Shown here piece after piece: positions 1-6,956 of a DNA stretch of 10,179 nucleotides (position 1 is the first letter of the stretch; each line of letters begins with the position of its first letter). Source of the stretch: an uncultured Collinsella sp. (GTDB lineage: Bacteria; Actinomycetota; Coriobacteriia; Coriobacteriales; Coriobacteriaceae); contig CATZIG010000051.1 in the NCBI GenBank assembly GCA_958419975.1, forward strand, positions 1-10,179, in the 5' to 3' direction. The notes below the pieces were generated by a model. The model searched no databases and was not told the DNA's origin. It saw only the letters and a program-made list of their open reading frames with translations. Both the position numbers and the translations under genes were made by a program.

Positions 1-1548
1 AAAATAGCGGCGGATCTTTGACTTGGCGGAAGGTGTCTTAACGATCTTGAGCCAATCACGCGACGGCTTGGAACTCTTGTTAGTCAGGATCTCGACACGG
101 TCACCCGTCTTAATCTCGTGCGTGAGCGGAGCCACCGCACCGTTGATTTTGGCGCCGACGCAATGGTTTCCCACCTCGGTGTGAACGGCATAGGCAAAGT
201 CGAGCGGCGTGGAGCCGGCACGAAGCGCCATGACCTCGCCCTTGGGCGTGAAGACAAAAATCTCCTGATCGAACAGATCGACCTTCAGCGAGTGCAGGTA
301 TTCCTTGGCATCGGTGATCTCGTCGGAAGCCGCCCAATCGAGCGAATGCTTAAGCCAGTTGATCTGGTCGTCCAAACGTTGAGCGTCATTGGTCTTGGAA
401 GCAGACGATCCGCCCGACTTCTTATAGAGCCAGTGGGCGGCAATGCCGTACTCGGCCTGCTCATGCATCTCGTAGGTTCGAATCTGAATCTCGAGCGGAC
501 GAGCCGTAGGGCCGATGACCGTCGTGTGGAGCGACTGGTAGTTATTGACCTTGGGCATGGCGATATAGTCTTTAAAGCGACCAGGCATGGGGTGCCACAG
601 CGTATGCACCGCACCGAGCGTGGAGTAGCAATCGCGCACCGAATGGGTAATAACGCGCAGCGCCACCAGGTCGTAGATCTCGGAGAACTCCTTGCCCTTG
701 CGCTTCATCTTTTGGTAGATGGACCAATAGTGCTTGGAGCGGCCGTTGATCTGGAAGTCCTCCAGACCAATGCGGTTGAGCTCATCGGTAAGCGTCTTGA
801 TGGTCTCGGCAAGGTAGCGCTCGCGGACCTCGCGCGACTCAGCCACCATGCGCGCGATGCGCTGGTAGGCATCGGGCTCCAGGTAGAAGAAAGACAGGTC
901 CTCGAGCTCCCACTTAATAGAGCTCATGCCCAGGCGGTCGGCCAAGGGCGCGTACACGTCCATGGTCTCGCGAGCCTTAAACAGGCGACGATCCTCGCGC
1001 AGGGCTGCCAGCGTTCGCATGTTGTGCAGACGGTCGGCAAGTTTAACGATGATGACGCGAATGTCCTTGGACATGGCGAGGAACATCTTGCGCAGCGTGA
1101 GCGCCTGCTTCTCGTCCATGCTGTCGACTTCGATGTTGGTGAGCTTGGTCACGCCATCGACGAGCTCGGCCACCGTATGGCCAAACAGGCCGGAAACATC
1201 GGTGAGCGAGGTCTCGGTATCCTCGACGGTATCGTGCAGCAGCGCGGCACACACCACATCGCAGTCCATCTTGAGATCGGCCAAAATGATGGCAACCTCG
1301 ACGGGATGGTTAATGTACATCTCGCCCGAGCGGCGCTTTTGGTTGCAGTGCTTCTCGGCGGCAAAGCAGTAGGCCTGCTCAACCTTAGAAAAGTCGTCCT
1401 CATTCATATATTTGAGGCACAGGCGCTCCAGCTTGTCGTAGCTGTCCGCCATAATCTCGGGCGGCAGCTCATCGGCATGCTTATAGTGCTCCATCTCCGA
1501 AAACGGCTGGAGGGTGGAATCATGGGCGGTACGGGCTGCGGCATCCAT
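1..1548 (-). CDS. relA: Bifunctional (p)ppGpp synthetase/hydrolase (Rel/SpoT family), C-terminus off the window
   Basis: Makes and degrades the stringent-response alarmones pppGpp/ppGpp in the cytoplasm. The 516 codons present cover the whole catalytic half. The HD hydrolase domain (about residues 60-200) shows H81, the H105-D106 pair in LLHDTVEDT with E109-D110, and LADRLHNMRT. The synthetase domain (about 260-375) shows RSKHYWSIYQKM (270-281), EIYDLVALRV (290-299), RFKDYIAMPK (324-333), YQSLHTTV and EIQIRTYEMHEQAEYGIAAHW. A TGS domain starts near residue 430 (IFVFTPKGEV). The RFKD motif at 324-327 is the RxKD form known from bifunctional Rel enzymes, as opposed to the ExDD form of E. coli RelA, and the hydrolase residues are intact, so both activities are expected. 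The ATG at 1548 is the first possible start after an in-frame stop and has an AAGGGGA ribosome-binding site. The missing C-terminus should carry the helical, zinc-finger/CC and ACT regulatory domains. It lies 15 bases behind recJ, so cotranscription is likely. Confidence 0.95.
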   Translation of the reverse strand, partial: MDAAARTAHDSTLQPFSEMEHYKHADELPPEIMADSYDKLERLCLKYMNEDDFSKVEQAYCFAAEKHCNQKRRSGEMYINHPVEVAIILADLKMDCDVVCAALLHDTVEDTETSLTDVSGLFGHTVAELVDGVTKLTNIEVDSMDEKQALTLRKMFLAMSKDIRVIIVKLADRLHNMRTLAALREDRRLFKARETMDVYAPLADRLGMSSIKWELEDLSFFYLEPDAYQRIARMVAESREVRERYLAETIKTLTDELNRIGLEDFQINGRSKHYWSIYQKMKRKGKEFSEIYDLVALRVITHSVRDCYSTLGAVHTLWHPMPGRFKDYIAMPKVNNYQSLHTTVIGPTARPLEIQIRTYEMHEQAEYGIAAHWLYKKSGGSSASKTNDAQRLDDQINWLKHSLDWAASDEITDAKEYLHSLKVDLFDQEIFVFTPKGEVMALRAGSTPLDFAYAVHTEVGNHCVGAKINGAVAPLTHEIKTGDRVEILTNKSSKPSRDWLKIVKTPSAKSKIRRYF

Positions 1549-1563
1549 CGAGGTCCCCTTCCC

Positions 1564-4500
1564 CTAGGCCCGCGGTACGATCGGGCGGTTAACTTTGGCT
1601 AGCATATCAGAAGCGCACGAATCGAGCGCCCAGCTCCGGAAAGCCGAGAACTCCATGCGCGAGCGCAAGCCCTCCAAATAGCGAATTGACCTGCTCAATT
1701 GCACGCGGCCGGGGTTTTCGGCCATCGCGATACGACGAGTGTCGTCAAACCCCGAAACGCGACAGAAACCAAGCTCTTCGAAGATTCCCAGGCCGCTTTC
1801 CACCGAGCGCTCGTCGACCGGCGTGCGAGCATCGATGGCAAGGCACATCTGCGCGATGTCGATATCGCTCGCGCTAAAGGAATCGTCCCCGGTCTTGCCG
1901 CGGTTGGAGCGCCACATGGTCTGCAACGCACGATAGAGCGTGACGAGTTCGTCGCGCTCGGGCGCATAGCAGTCGAGTAGGCGCTCGTTAATGCGGGCAT
2001 CGCGCGACGAATAGAGCAGATGGATCACGGCGGGCTGGCCATCGCGACCGGCGCGGCCACTCATCTGGTTAAACTCAATGCCGCCAAACGGCATGTGATA
2101 GAGCACGACATGGCGAATATCGGGAAGGTTGACGCCCTCGCCAAAGGCAGATGTCGAGACAATGCAGCTGAGGCTGCCATCTCGAAACGCCTCCTCTACG
2201 CGATGGCGGTCGGTGCGCGTAAGGCCCGCGTTGTAAAAGGCGATATGCGACGCGCAGTCGGGAACGCGTTTGCGTAGCGTCTTGGCAAGCGCCACGGACT
2301 GATCACGCGAGTTGACGTAGATGACGGTCTTCTCCCCCGTCGCGACGATGGACACCAGGCGGTTTTCGCGGCTCGCAAGATCGCGGTCGTCCTCGAGCTG
2401 CAAGTTCTCGCGAACGGTCTCGTCGACCACCGTCCTGGTAATCGGCAATACACGAGCAAGCTCCGCCACGACCGGGGCCGTCGCGGTAGCCGTTGCCGCC
2501 ATGACAACGGGGTCGCCCAGGGCTTTGAGGATATCGGGCATGTCGAGGTATGCGCTCCGGTCGCCGCCTTTGGCAAGACCGGCATGGTGCGCCTCGTCGA
2601 TAACGACAAAGCCGATGCGTCCAGAACGTGCAAAGCGATCGCGATGGATAGACAGGAACTCAGGCGTCGTAAGGACAATGCCGGTGCGGCCCGAAGCCAG
2701 GCCGGCAAACACGTCATCGCGCGCCGCCTCCACGGTCTCACCGGTTAACACGCCAACGCCAATGCCGAGCGCGGCCATCGTCGAGGAAAGGTGATAGGCC
2801 TGGTCGGCAACGAGCGCGCGCAGCGGATAGACAAAGATACTCGCACGCCCGCGAAGAACCGCCTCGCGCGCGGCATGCACATGGAAGATAAGAGACTTGC
2901 CGCGCCCCGTTCCCATAACGGCCAGAACACTTTGGTGATCGGCCAGTGCATCGAGCGCCTCGACCTGCGCGCGGTGCGGCTGGTTCGATCCGATAAAGCT
3001 GTGAATGAGTGAGCGCGTGAGCTCGGTATAGGAAAGCTGGGCAAGCGTCTCGCGTTTACGCGACTCCAGGCGCAGTCCAGAATCCGCCGGTTGTACGCCG
3101 CGGCGAAGCTCACATGCCGGGTCGTCAACGCTGGGCGCCGTGGTATCGCGCACCAAGACATCTTTAATCATGAGCTTTGGCTTTACGCGACCTTGCCAAT
3201 GCTCGGCAACGGCCTCGAACACCAAGTCGACGGCGCTGTCGCAATTGATAAGCCTATCGATCTGCGGCACACGAAACATGATGGCCGGCACACTCGCGGC
3301 GCCATCCGTCGCCACGAAGCGCATATGCTCGCCGGTCTTGCCCACCACGGCGCGATCGCACATCGTCACGCCCTCGGCAGCCAGCAGCGGCACCTTATTA
3401 CCCTGGCCAAACGGCTCAAGGCGGGAAATCTGCTCGATGGTCTCGATATTCAATTCGGAAAGGTCAACCGTGGCGGCAACCTCGTCGGTGTCCTCAAAGT
3501 CCTCGGCGGGAAGCTCGGACAACACGGCGGAAAGGCGACGACGAAACTCATCGAGCTTAGACGCCTCGATGGTCACGCCCACTGCACCCGCATGTCCGCC
3601 GCGGCGAATCAGCAGGTCGGAGCAGCGCTCGACAGCTTCGAACAGGTTGACCTTGCCCACCGAGCGGCCCGAGCCACGTGCTATACCGTCCTCGATAGAA
3701 AAAAGCAGCGCCGGCACGTGATATCGGTTGGTAAGGCGGCTCGCCACGATGCCCTTAACGCCCTCGTGCCAACCTTCGCCGCCCACGACGATTGCGCGCC
3801 CGCCGTCATAAGTCTCCTCGACCTTTGCCATGGCATCACGCGTGAGCTCCGCCTCGATCTCGCGACGCTGGCGGTTGATCTCCTCGAGCTCGGCCGCCAG
3901 TGCACTTGCCTCGATAGGATCGCGGGCAAGCAGCAGGTCGAGCGCCAGCTTGGGATCGGCCATGCGGCCGGCGGCGTTTAAGCGGGGAATGAGCGAGAAC
4001 GATAGACCGTCCGCCGTAATGGTAGAAAGGTCGGCCTTGGCGAGCGCTGCAAGCGCAATGTAGCCGGGACGAGCCGTCACGCGCATCTGTTGGATGCCCT
4101 CGGCGACCAACGCGCGGTTCTCGGGCGTGAGCGGCATCATGTCCGACACGGTGCCCAGCGCCGCAACCTCAATCAGCGAACGCCAATACGACGGCTTGCC
4201 CAGACGCTCACCCAAAACCTGCACCAGCTTGAGCGCCACGCCAGCACCGGCAAGCTCGCGCGAGGGGCCCTTATCCTCGAGTTTAGGGTCGGTCAGGGGC
4301 ACGCCCTGCGGCACCTGGTCGGACGGCTCATGGTGGTCCGTAACCACCAGATCGATTCCCAGGCTCTCCACATAGGAGACCTCATCCTTGGCCGCGATAC
4401 CGTTATCGACGGTCACGATCAGATTGGATTGGGCGAGCTTGTTGACGCGGTCGAGTGCCGCGCGCGAAAGGCCATATCCCTCGTCAAAGCGGTGCGGGAT

Positions 4501-4851
4501 GAATGGTGTGACATCGGCGCCAAACGTCCGCAGCGCCTCGGTCAACAGACAAGTCGACGTAATGCCGTCGACGTCAAAATCACCAAAGACGGCGATGCGT
4601 TCGTGGTTGCGAATGGCGCGCTCGACACGATCGGCAACAACCGACATGCCCGGAATGACGAGCGGATCGGCCCAATCACGGTCGAGCGAAGGCGTCAAAA
4701 ATAGCTGTCCTTCCTCAATCGAGGCAATGCCGTGCGCAACCATAATGCGTGCCACCAGCCCGGGTATGCCCAGGCCAGCCGAAAGCTCCTTTTCGAGCTC
4801 GGGATTTTGCTGAGCGACCGCCCAGCGATGCGTCGTCTTAAGCGATGACAT
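1564..4851 (-). CDS. recJ: RecJ single-strand DNA exonuclease fused to a RecQ-like superfamily 2 helicase
   Basis: One uninterrupted frame of 1095 residues. Residues 1-570 are a complete RecJ (DHH family) 5'-3' ssDNA exonuclease: DFDVDG (91-96), RFDEGYGL (121-128), TVDNGI (147-152), DHH (172-174), ALGTVSDMMPL (231-241), PRLNAAGRM (289-297), WHEGVKGIVASR (361-372), GSGRS, GGHAGAVG (418-425) and an OB-like domain with LEPFGQGN (478-485). After a charged linker (about 571-605) comes an SF2 helicase: Walker A GTGRGKS (647-653), YPLRALVADQ (675-684), DEAH (752-755), AATATA (785-790), IYVNSR, SAFGEGVNLPDIRHVV (901-916) and QMSGRAGRDG (929-938), then a probable winged-helix tail. This core is closest to RecQ, but no C-x2-C zinc cluster and no HRDC domain are visible. 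Stand-alone RecJ is usually about 560-800 residues. The ATG at 4851 is preferred over an in-frame GTG at 4896 because homology to RecJ begins there and a GGGGG site lies 9 bases upstream. Expected role: recombinational repair and gap or end processing. Confidence 0.93.
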   Translation of the reverse strand: MSSLKTTHRWAVAQQNPELEKELSAGLGIPGLVARIMVAHGIASIEEGQLFLTPSLDRDWADPLVIPGMSVVADRVERAIRNHERIAVFGDFDVDGITSTCLLTEALRTFGADVTPFIPHRFDEGYGLSRAALDRVNKLAQSNLIVTVDNGIAAKDEVSYVESLGIDLVVTDHHEPSDQVPQGVPLTDPKLEDKGPSRELAGAGVALKLVQVLGERLGKPSYWRSLIEVAALGTVSDMMPLTPENRALVAEGIQQMRVTARPGYIALAALAKADLSTITADGLSFSLIPRLNAAGRMADPKLALDLLLARDPIEASALAAELEEINRQRREIEAELTRDAMAKVEETYDGGRAIVVGGEGWHEGVKGIVASRLTNRYHVPALLFSIEDGIARGSGRSVGKVNLFEAVERCSDLLIRRGGHAGAVGVTIEASKLDEFRRRLSAVLSELPAEDFEDTDEVAATVDLSELNIETIEQISRLEPFGQGNKVPLLAAEGVTMCDRAVVGKTGEHMRFVATDGAASVPAIMFRVPQIDRLINCDSAVDLVFEAVAEHWQGRVKPKLMIKDVLVRDTTAPSVDDPACELRRGVQPADSGLRLESRKRETLAQLSYTELTRSLIHSFIGSNQPHRAQVEALDALADHQSVLAVMGTGRGKSLIFHVHAAREAVLRGRASIFVYPLRALVADQAYHLSSTMAALGIGVGVLTGETVEAARDDVFAGLASGRTGIVLTTPEFLSIHRDRFARSGRIGFVVIDEAHHAGLAKGGDRSAYLDMPDILKALGDPVVMAATATATAPVVAELARVLPITRTVVDETVRENLQLEDDRDLASRENRLVSIVATGEKTVIYVNSRDQSVALAKTLRKRVPDCASHIAFYNAGLTRTDRHRVEEAFRDGSLSCIVSTSAFGEGVNLPDIRHVVLYHMPFGGIEFNQMSGRAGRDGQPAVIHLLYSSRDARINERLLDCYAPERDELVTLYRALQTMWRSNRGKTGDDSFSASDIDIAQMCLAIDARTPVDERSVESGLGIFEELGFCRVSGFDDTRRIAMAENPGRVQLSRSIRYLEGLRSRMEFSAFRSWALDSCASDMLAKVNRPIVPRA

Positions 4852-4903
4852 AGGCGCCCACCCCCGATAGGGGCAGGTCGCCGCGATACCTCTCACGGTT
4901 CAT
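4838..4903 (-). CDS. Possible 21-residue leader peptide overlapping the recJ start
   Basis: A short frame opens with ATG at 4903, begins MNRERYRGDLPL and ends with TAA at 4838-4840. It lies in a different frame from recJ and runs 14 bases past the first base of the recJ ATG at 4851. It has a better ribosome-binding site than recJ itself: AGAGGA, nine bases before the ATG. Translation through it would open the CCCC/GGGG hairpin that covers the recJ Shine-Dalgarno, so it may serve translational coupling. The peptide matches no family I recognise and could be meaningless; the case rests on the start signals and on the overlap. Confidence 0.35.
   Translation of the reverse strand: MNRERYRGDLPLSGVGAYVIA
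4861..4873 (-). promoter_or_regulatory. recJ Shine-Dalgarno with masking hairpin
   Basis: On the minus strand the recJ ribosome-binding site reads GGGGG (4861-4865), nine bases ahead of the ATG at 4851. Four of these G residues can pair with CCCC at 4870-4873 across a TATC loop. The stem is only four G-C pairs, so masking would be partial. The structure lies inside the small upstream reading frame. Confidence 0.3.
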
Positions 4904-4923
4904 AGCGATGAGTCCTCTGTGTA

Positions 4924-4941
4924 TGCCCGCTTCGGCAGGCA
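4924..4941 (-). promoter_or_regulatory. Hairpin in the recJ 5' leader
   Basis: Read on the minus strand, TGCCTGC and GCGGGCA form a seven-pair stem (one G-T wobble) closed by a CGAA tetraloop. On the plus strand the same spot has an A-C mismatch, so the structure fits the recJ transcript better. It lies between the predicted transcription start and the leader frame at 4903. It may stabilise the message 5' end; no riboswitch class is recognised. Confidence 0.35.
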
Positions 4942-4959
4942 GATCTGTTGAACGGATTT

Positions 4960-4965
4960 ATTATA
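4960..4965 (-). promoter_or_regulatory. Candidate -10 element for the recJ-relA operon
   Basis: The minus strand carries a perfect TATAAT here, which would start transcription near 4953, about 50 bases before the leader frame at 4903 and 100 before the recJ ATG. No good TTGACA-like -35 box is visible 16-18 bases upstream (the position reads GGCTCT), so the promoter is either weak at -35 or activator-dependent. It is the only strong -10 match found in this intergenic region. Confidence 0.5.
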
Positions 4966-4972
4966 CCGTGCG

Positions 4973-5066
4973 GCACGGACGCAGAGCCTCGCAGCACGCC
5001 GTGGTTTCGGTAAACGATGCCGGTAATAGCCTCGAAATAATCGAGCGTTTCTGACGCACGGACGCA
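4973..5066. repeat. 11-bp direct repeat and small inverted repeats in the divergent intergenic region
   Basis: GCACGGACGCA occurs at 4973-4983 and again, identically, at 5056-5066, 83 bases apart. Between them, CTCGA and TCGAG (5031-5035 and 5041-5045) form an inverted repeat around AATAA. Just after, GACGC and GCGTC form another around ATGCGA (5061-5076). The stretch separates divergent recJ and the transporter gene, so some of these could be regulator sites. I recognise no regulator consensus, and chance is possible in GC-rich DNA. Confidence 0.35.
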
Positions 5067-5127
5067 TGCGAGCGTCTAGCATATCCATTCAAAACGGGTT
5101 CACGAGCAAAGGGAGTCACAAGAGCCT

Positions 5128-6126
5128 ATGAAGCAATGGGTTGGACTGGGAAAGTTCCTCGCGGGGCATATGCAGGTCATCGTTCCGATTTGCGTAACGC
5201 TCGGCGTGCTCTTTCCCCAGCAGATCGGCGTACTCAAGCCCATCGTTCCCGCTCTCTTCGCCTTTATGACATTCCAAGGCGCGCTCAGTAACACCTTCCA
5301 CCAGGTAGCTGAGGTGTTCCGCCGTCCGCTGCACCTGATTTTGGCGCTGCTCGTCTCGGCGGTGTTTATTCCCATAGCAGCTTATGCCATGGGATCGCTG
5401 TTCTTTGGCTCCAACCCCAACCTTGTCTGCGGCATCGTGCTCGAGTACAGCGTACCCGTGGCGGTCACTGCCTTTATGTGGATTAGCATGTTCGGCGGCA
5501 ACGGCCCGCTCGCGCTTACCATCATCCTGACGTCCTCGGTTATCTCCCCTGTGACGATTCCGCTCACGCTTAAGCTCTTGCTGGGTGCCACTGTCTCGAT
5601 CGATGTGCCAAGCATGATGCAAGACATGGCCTTTATGATCGCCATCCCCGCCGTGCTCGGCATCGTGATCAACGAGCTCACACGTGGATGGGGACACGAG
5701 AAGCTCTCCCCCGCGCTCTCGCCCGCCTGCAAGTTCATGATGATGGGCGTTATCGCCTCCAACTCCACCGCCATGAGTGAGTACGTTCTGCACATGAACG
5801 CGATGCGCCTGGAAGTCGCCCTCTTTATTTTGACCTTCGCCATCAGCGGCTTTATCGTCGGTTTTCTGATCGCCCGTGCGCTGCATCTGCCATATAGCGA
5901 GACGATTACCATGTGCTTTACCTGCGGCATGCGTAACATCTCTTCGGGCGCCGTCATCGCCACGCAGTACTTTCCGGGCGAAGTCGTGTTTCCCGTCATG
6001 TGCGGAACGCTGTTTCAGCAGGTACTCGCCTCATTTATCGGGCATCTCTTTGAGCGTCTAACCGGCGAGGAGCGCGCCGCCCAGCGCAAGCGCGTCGAGG
6101 CCGGCCGCGACGCCATGGCACGCTAG
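5128..6126 (+). CDS. Bile acid:sodium symporter (BASS) family membrane transporter
   Basis: A 332-residue integral membrane protein with about nine or ten hydrophobic segments. It has the two-half layout of the BASS/SBF fold: a first-half core CGIVLEYSVPVAVTAFMW (101-118) followed by GGNGPLALTIILTSSVISP (123-141), and a second-half core TCGMRNISSGAVIATQYF (265-282) followed by a P...CGTLFQQVLASF stretch. The second-half motif corresponds to the GM-Q/R-N signature near the crossing helix and sodium sites of ASBT-like proteins. The C-terminal tail (about 310-332) is short, charged and cytoplasmic. The family moves organic anions (bile acids, pantoate, 2-keto acids) with sodium; the substrate cannot be read from sequence. 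The ATG at 5128 has AAAGGGAG about 12 bases upstream, a somewhat long spacing. It is transcribed alone, divergent from recJ and convergent with the DUF4931 gene. Confidence 0.85.
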   Translation: MKQWVGLGKFLAGHMQVIVPICVTLGVLFPQQIGVLKPIVPALFAFMTFQGALSNTFHQVAEVFRRPLHLILALLVSAVFIPIAAYAMGSLFFGSNPNLVCGIVLEYSVPVAVTAFMWISMFGGNGPLALTIILTSSVISPVTIPLTLKLLLGATVSIDVPSMMQDMAFMIAIPAVLGIVINELTRGWGHEKLSPALSPACKFMMMGVIASNSTAMSEYVLHMNAMRLEVALFILTFAISGFIVGFLIARALHLPYSETITMCFTCGMRNISSGAVIATQYFPGEVVFPVMCGTLFQQVLASFIGHLFERLTGEERAAQRKRVEAGRDAMAR

Positions 6127-6150
6127 ACCGTCCGCATTACGCGGGGCTAG
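6123..6150. terminator. Weak imperfect hairpin between convergent genes
   Basis: Between the transporter stop (6124-6126) and the stop of the convergent gene (6156-6158), the arms CTAG-CC-CCGC and GCGG-GG-CTAG pair around an ATTAC loop, with bulges of one and two bases on the left side. No clean T-run follows on either strand (the plus side reads TCTTGCTAT), so this is at best a poor intrinsic terminator shared by the two genes. Confidence 0.25.
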
Positions 6151-6155
6151 TCTTG

Positions 6156-6953
6156 CTATACGAGCGTTTCCAGATGCGCGCGCAGGCGCTCAGCATCGAT
6201 ATCGAGCGTCGTCTCGGCATTGACCTGGGCCAAACGATAGCCGACAAAGTAGGGCGAAACCACCCAACGCGGCAGCGCCTTGGCAATGGTCCGACCGTCC
6301 ATGTGGTAGAAGAACAAGTTGTACGACTCTGCGCGACCACCATGGTGCTCGTTCAGGATATAGCGCAGAGCTACCTGAATCGCATCGGCGAAGAGGTCCG
6401 TCTCGGCCTGGTCTCGCGCGCCATCGCTGGCGGCGATTCCCTGCGGGGCTGAAACGTTGACCTCAAAGAACCCCATGATCGGTTCGGTTGAGATGTCGAC
6501 CGAGATTCTCCCTTGTTGCCAGACACTGATGCCTTCAAAGTTGGCTGAGGTCAGCGCCGCATAGCCGTCCTCCTGTTCCAAGCCCACAATCTGCATGTGT
6601 GGATGGACGAGGCTGCCGCCCGAAAGCGGGCCTTTGTTCTTGTACATGAGCACACTGCGGTACTGTTGGGAATCGATCATCTGCTGCCAACAGCCCAGGG
6701 CAAACCGCATCACATGATGCAGCTCATCCGGTTCATAGGTCACCAGGTCGGCGTCGTGATTGGCAGACTCGATCAATACGGTCTGACGTGTGGCCCGCAA
6801 GGTCTTGAACTTATTCTCGAGCCAGATGCAGTCACCATCGCGCTGGATGATGTTGGCAAGTCCCTCCGTGTCGCAAAAGGGGCACGCGGTGCCAGGGCGA
6901 CGATTATCGTCGGGCTTACCGCTCGCCTGCTGAACGTCAAATACCAGCGCCAC
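6156..6953 (-). CDS. GalT-like HIT-superfamily protein (DUF4931)
   Basis: A 265-residue cytoplasmic protein resembling galactose-1-phosphate uridylyltransferase and the DUF4931 family. It has an N-terminal zinc-type pair CPFC (24-27), a central GPLSGGSLVHPHMQIVGL stretch (108-125) and a C-terminal conserved block with ESYNLFFYH and SPYFVGYRLAQ. The HPHMQ at 117-121 aligns with the HPHGQ of GalT, where the second histidine (here H119) is the nucleotidylated nucleophile, so a nucleotidyl-transfer or hydrolase reaction on a nucleotide-sugar-like substrate is plausible but unproven. It is shorter than true GalT (about 350 residues). The start is a GTG at 6953, three bases after the cutC stop, with a strong GGAGG site eight bases upstream inside the last codons of cutC. 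This indicates an operon with translational coupling. Confidence 0.82.
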   Translation of the reverse strand: MALVFDVQQASGKPDDNRRPGTACPFCDTEGLANIIQRDGDCIWLENKFKTLRATRQTVLIESANHDADLVTYEPDELHHVMRFALGCWQQMIDSQQYRSVLMYKNKGPLSGGSLVHPHMQIVGLEQEDGYAALTSANFEGISVWQQGRISVDISTEPIMGFFEVNVSAPQGIAASDGARDQAETDLFADAIQVALRYILNEHHGGRAESYNLFFYHMDGRTIAKALPRWVVSPYFVGYRLAQVNAETTLDIDAERLRAHLETLV

Positions 6954-6956
6954 GGG

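Noticed and set aside
118..1602. 494-codon open frame on the plus strand
   Set aside because: It is antisense to rel, whose minus-strand frame has every Rel family motif. The plus translation shows no family pattern and arises from GC-rich codon bias.
3091..3981. 296-codon plus-strand frame
   Set aside because: Antisense shadow of the RecJ domain, with no ribosome-binding site or recognisable domain.
4852..4896. Upstream GTG start for recJ adding 15 residues
   Set aside because: The nearest AGAGGA site is too far away (about 16 bases), and RecJ similarity begins at the ATG at 4851.
5051..5082. Plus-strand promoter CTGACG and TAGCAT for the transporter
   Set aside because: The spacing is 20 bases and both boxes are poor; nothing better was found, so none is annotated.
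4900..5088. 62-codon minus-strand frame upstream of recJ
   Set aside because: It spans the TATAAT box, lacks a ribosome-binding site and has an arginine-rich composition typical of noncoding GC-rich DNA.
5116..5886. 256-codon minus-strand frame opposite the transporter
   Set aside because: Highly polar shadow translation of a clear membrane protein gene on the plus strand.
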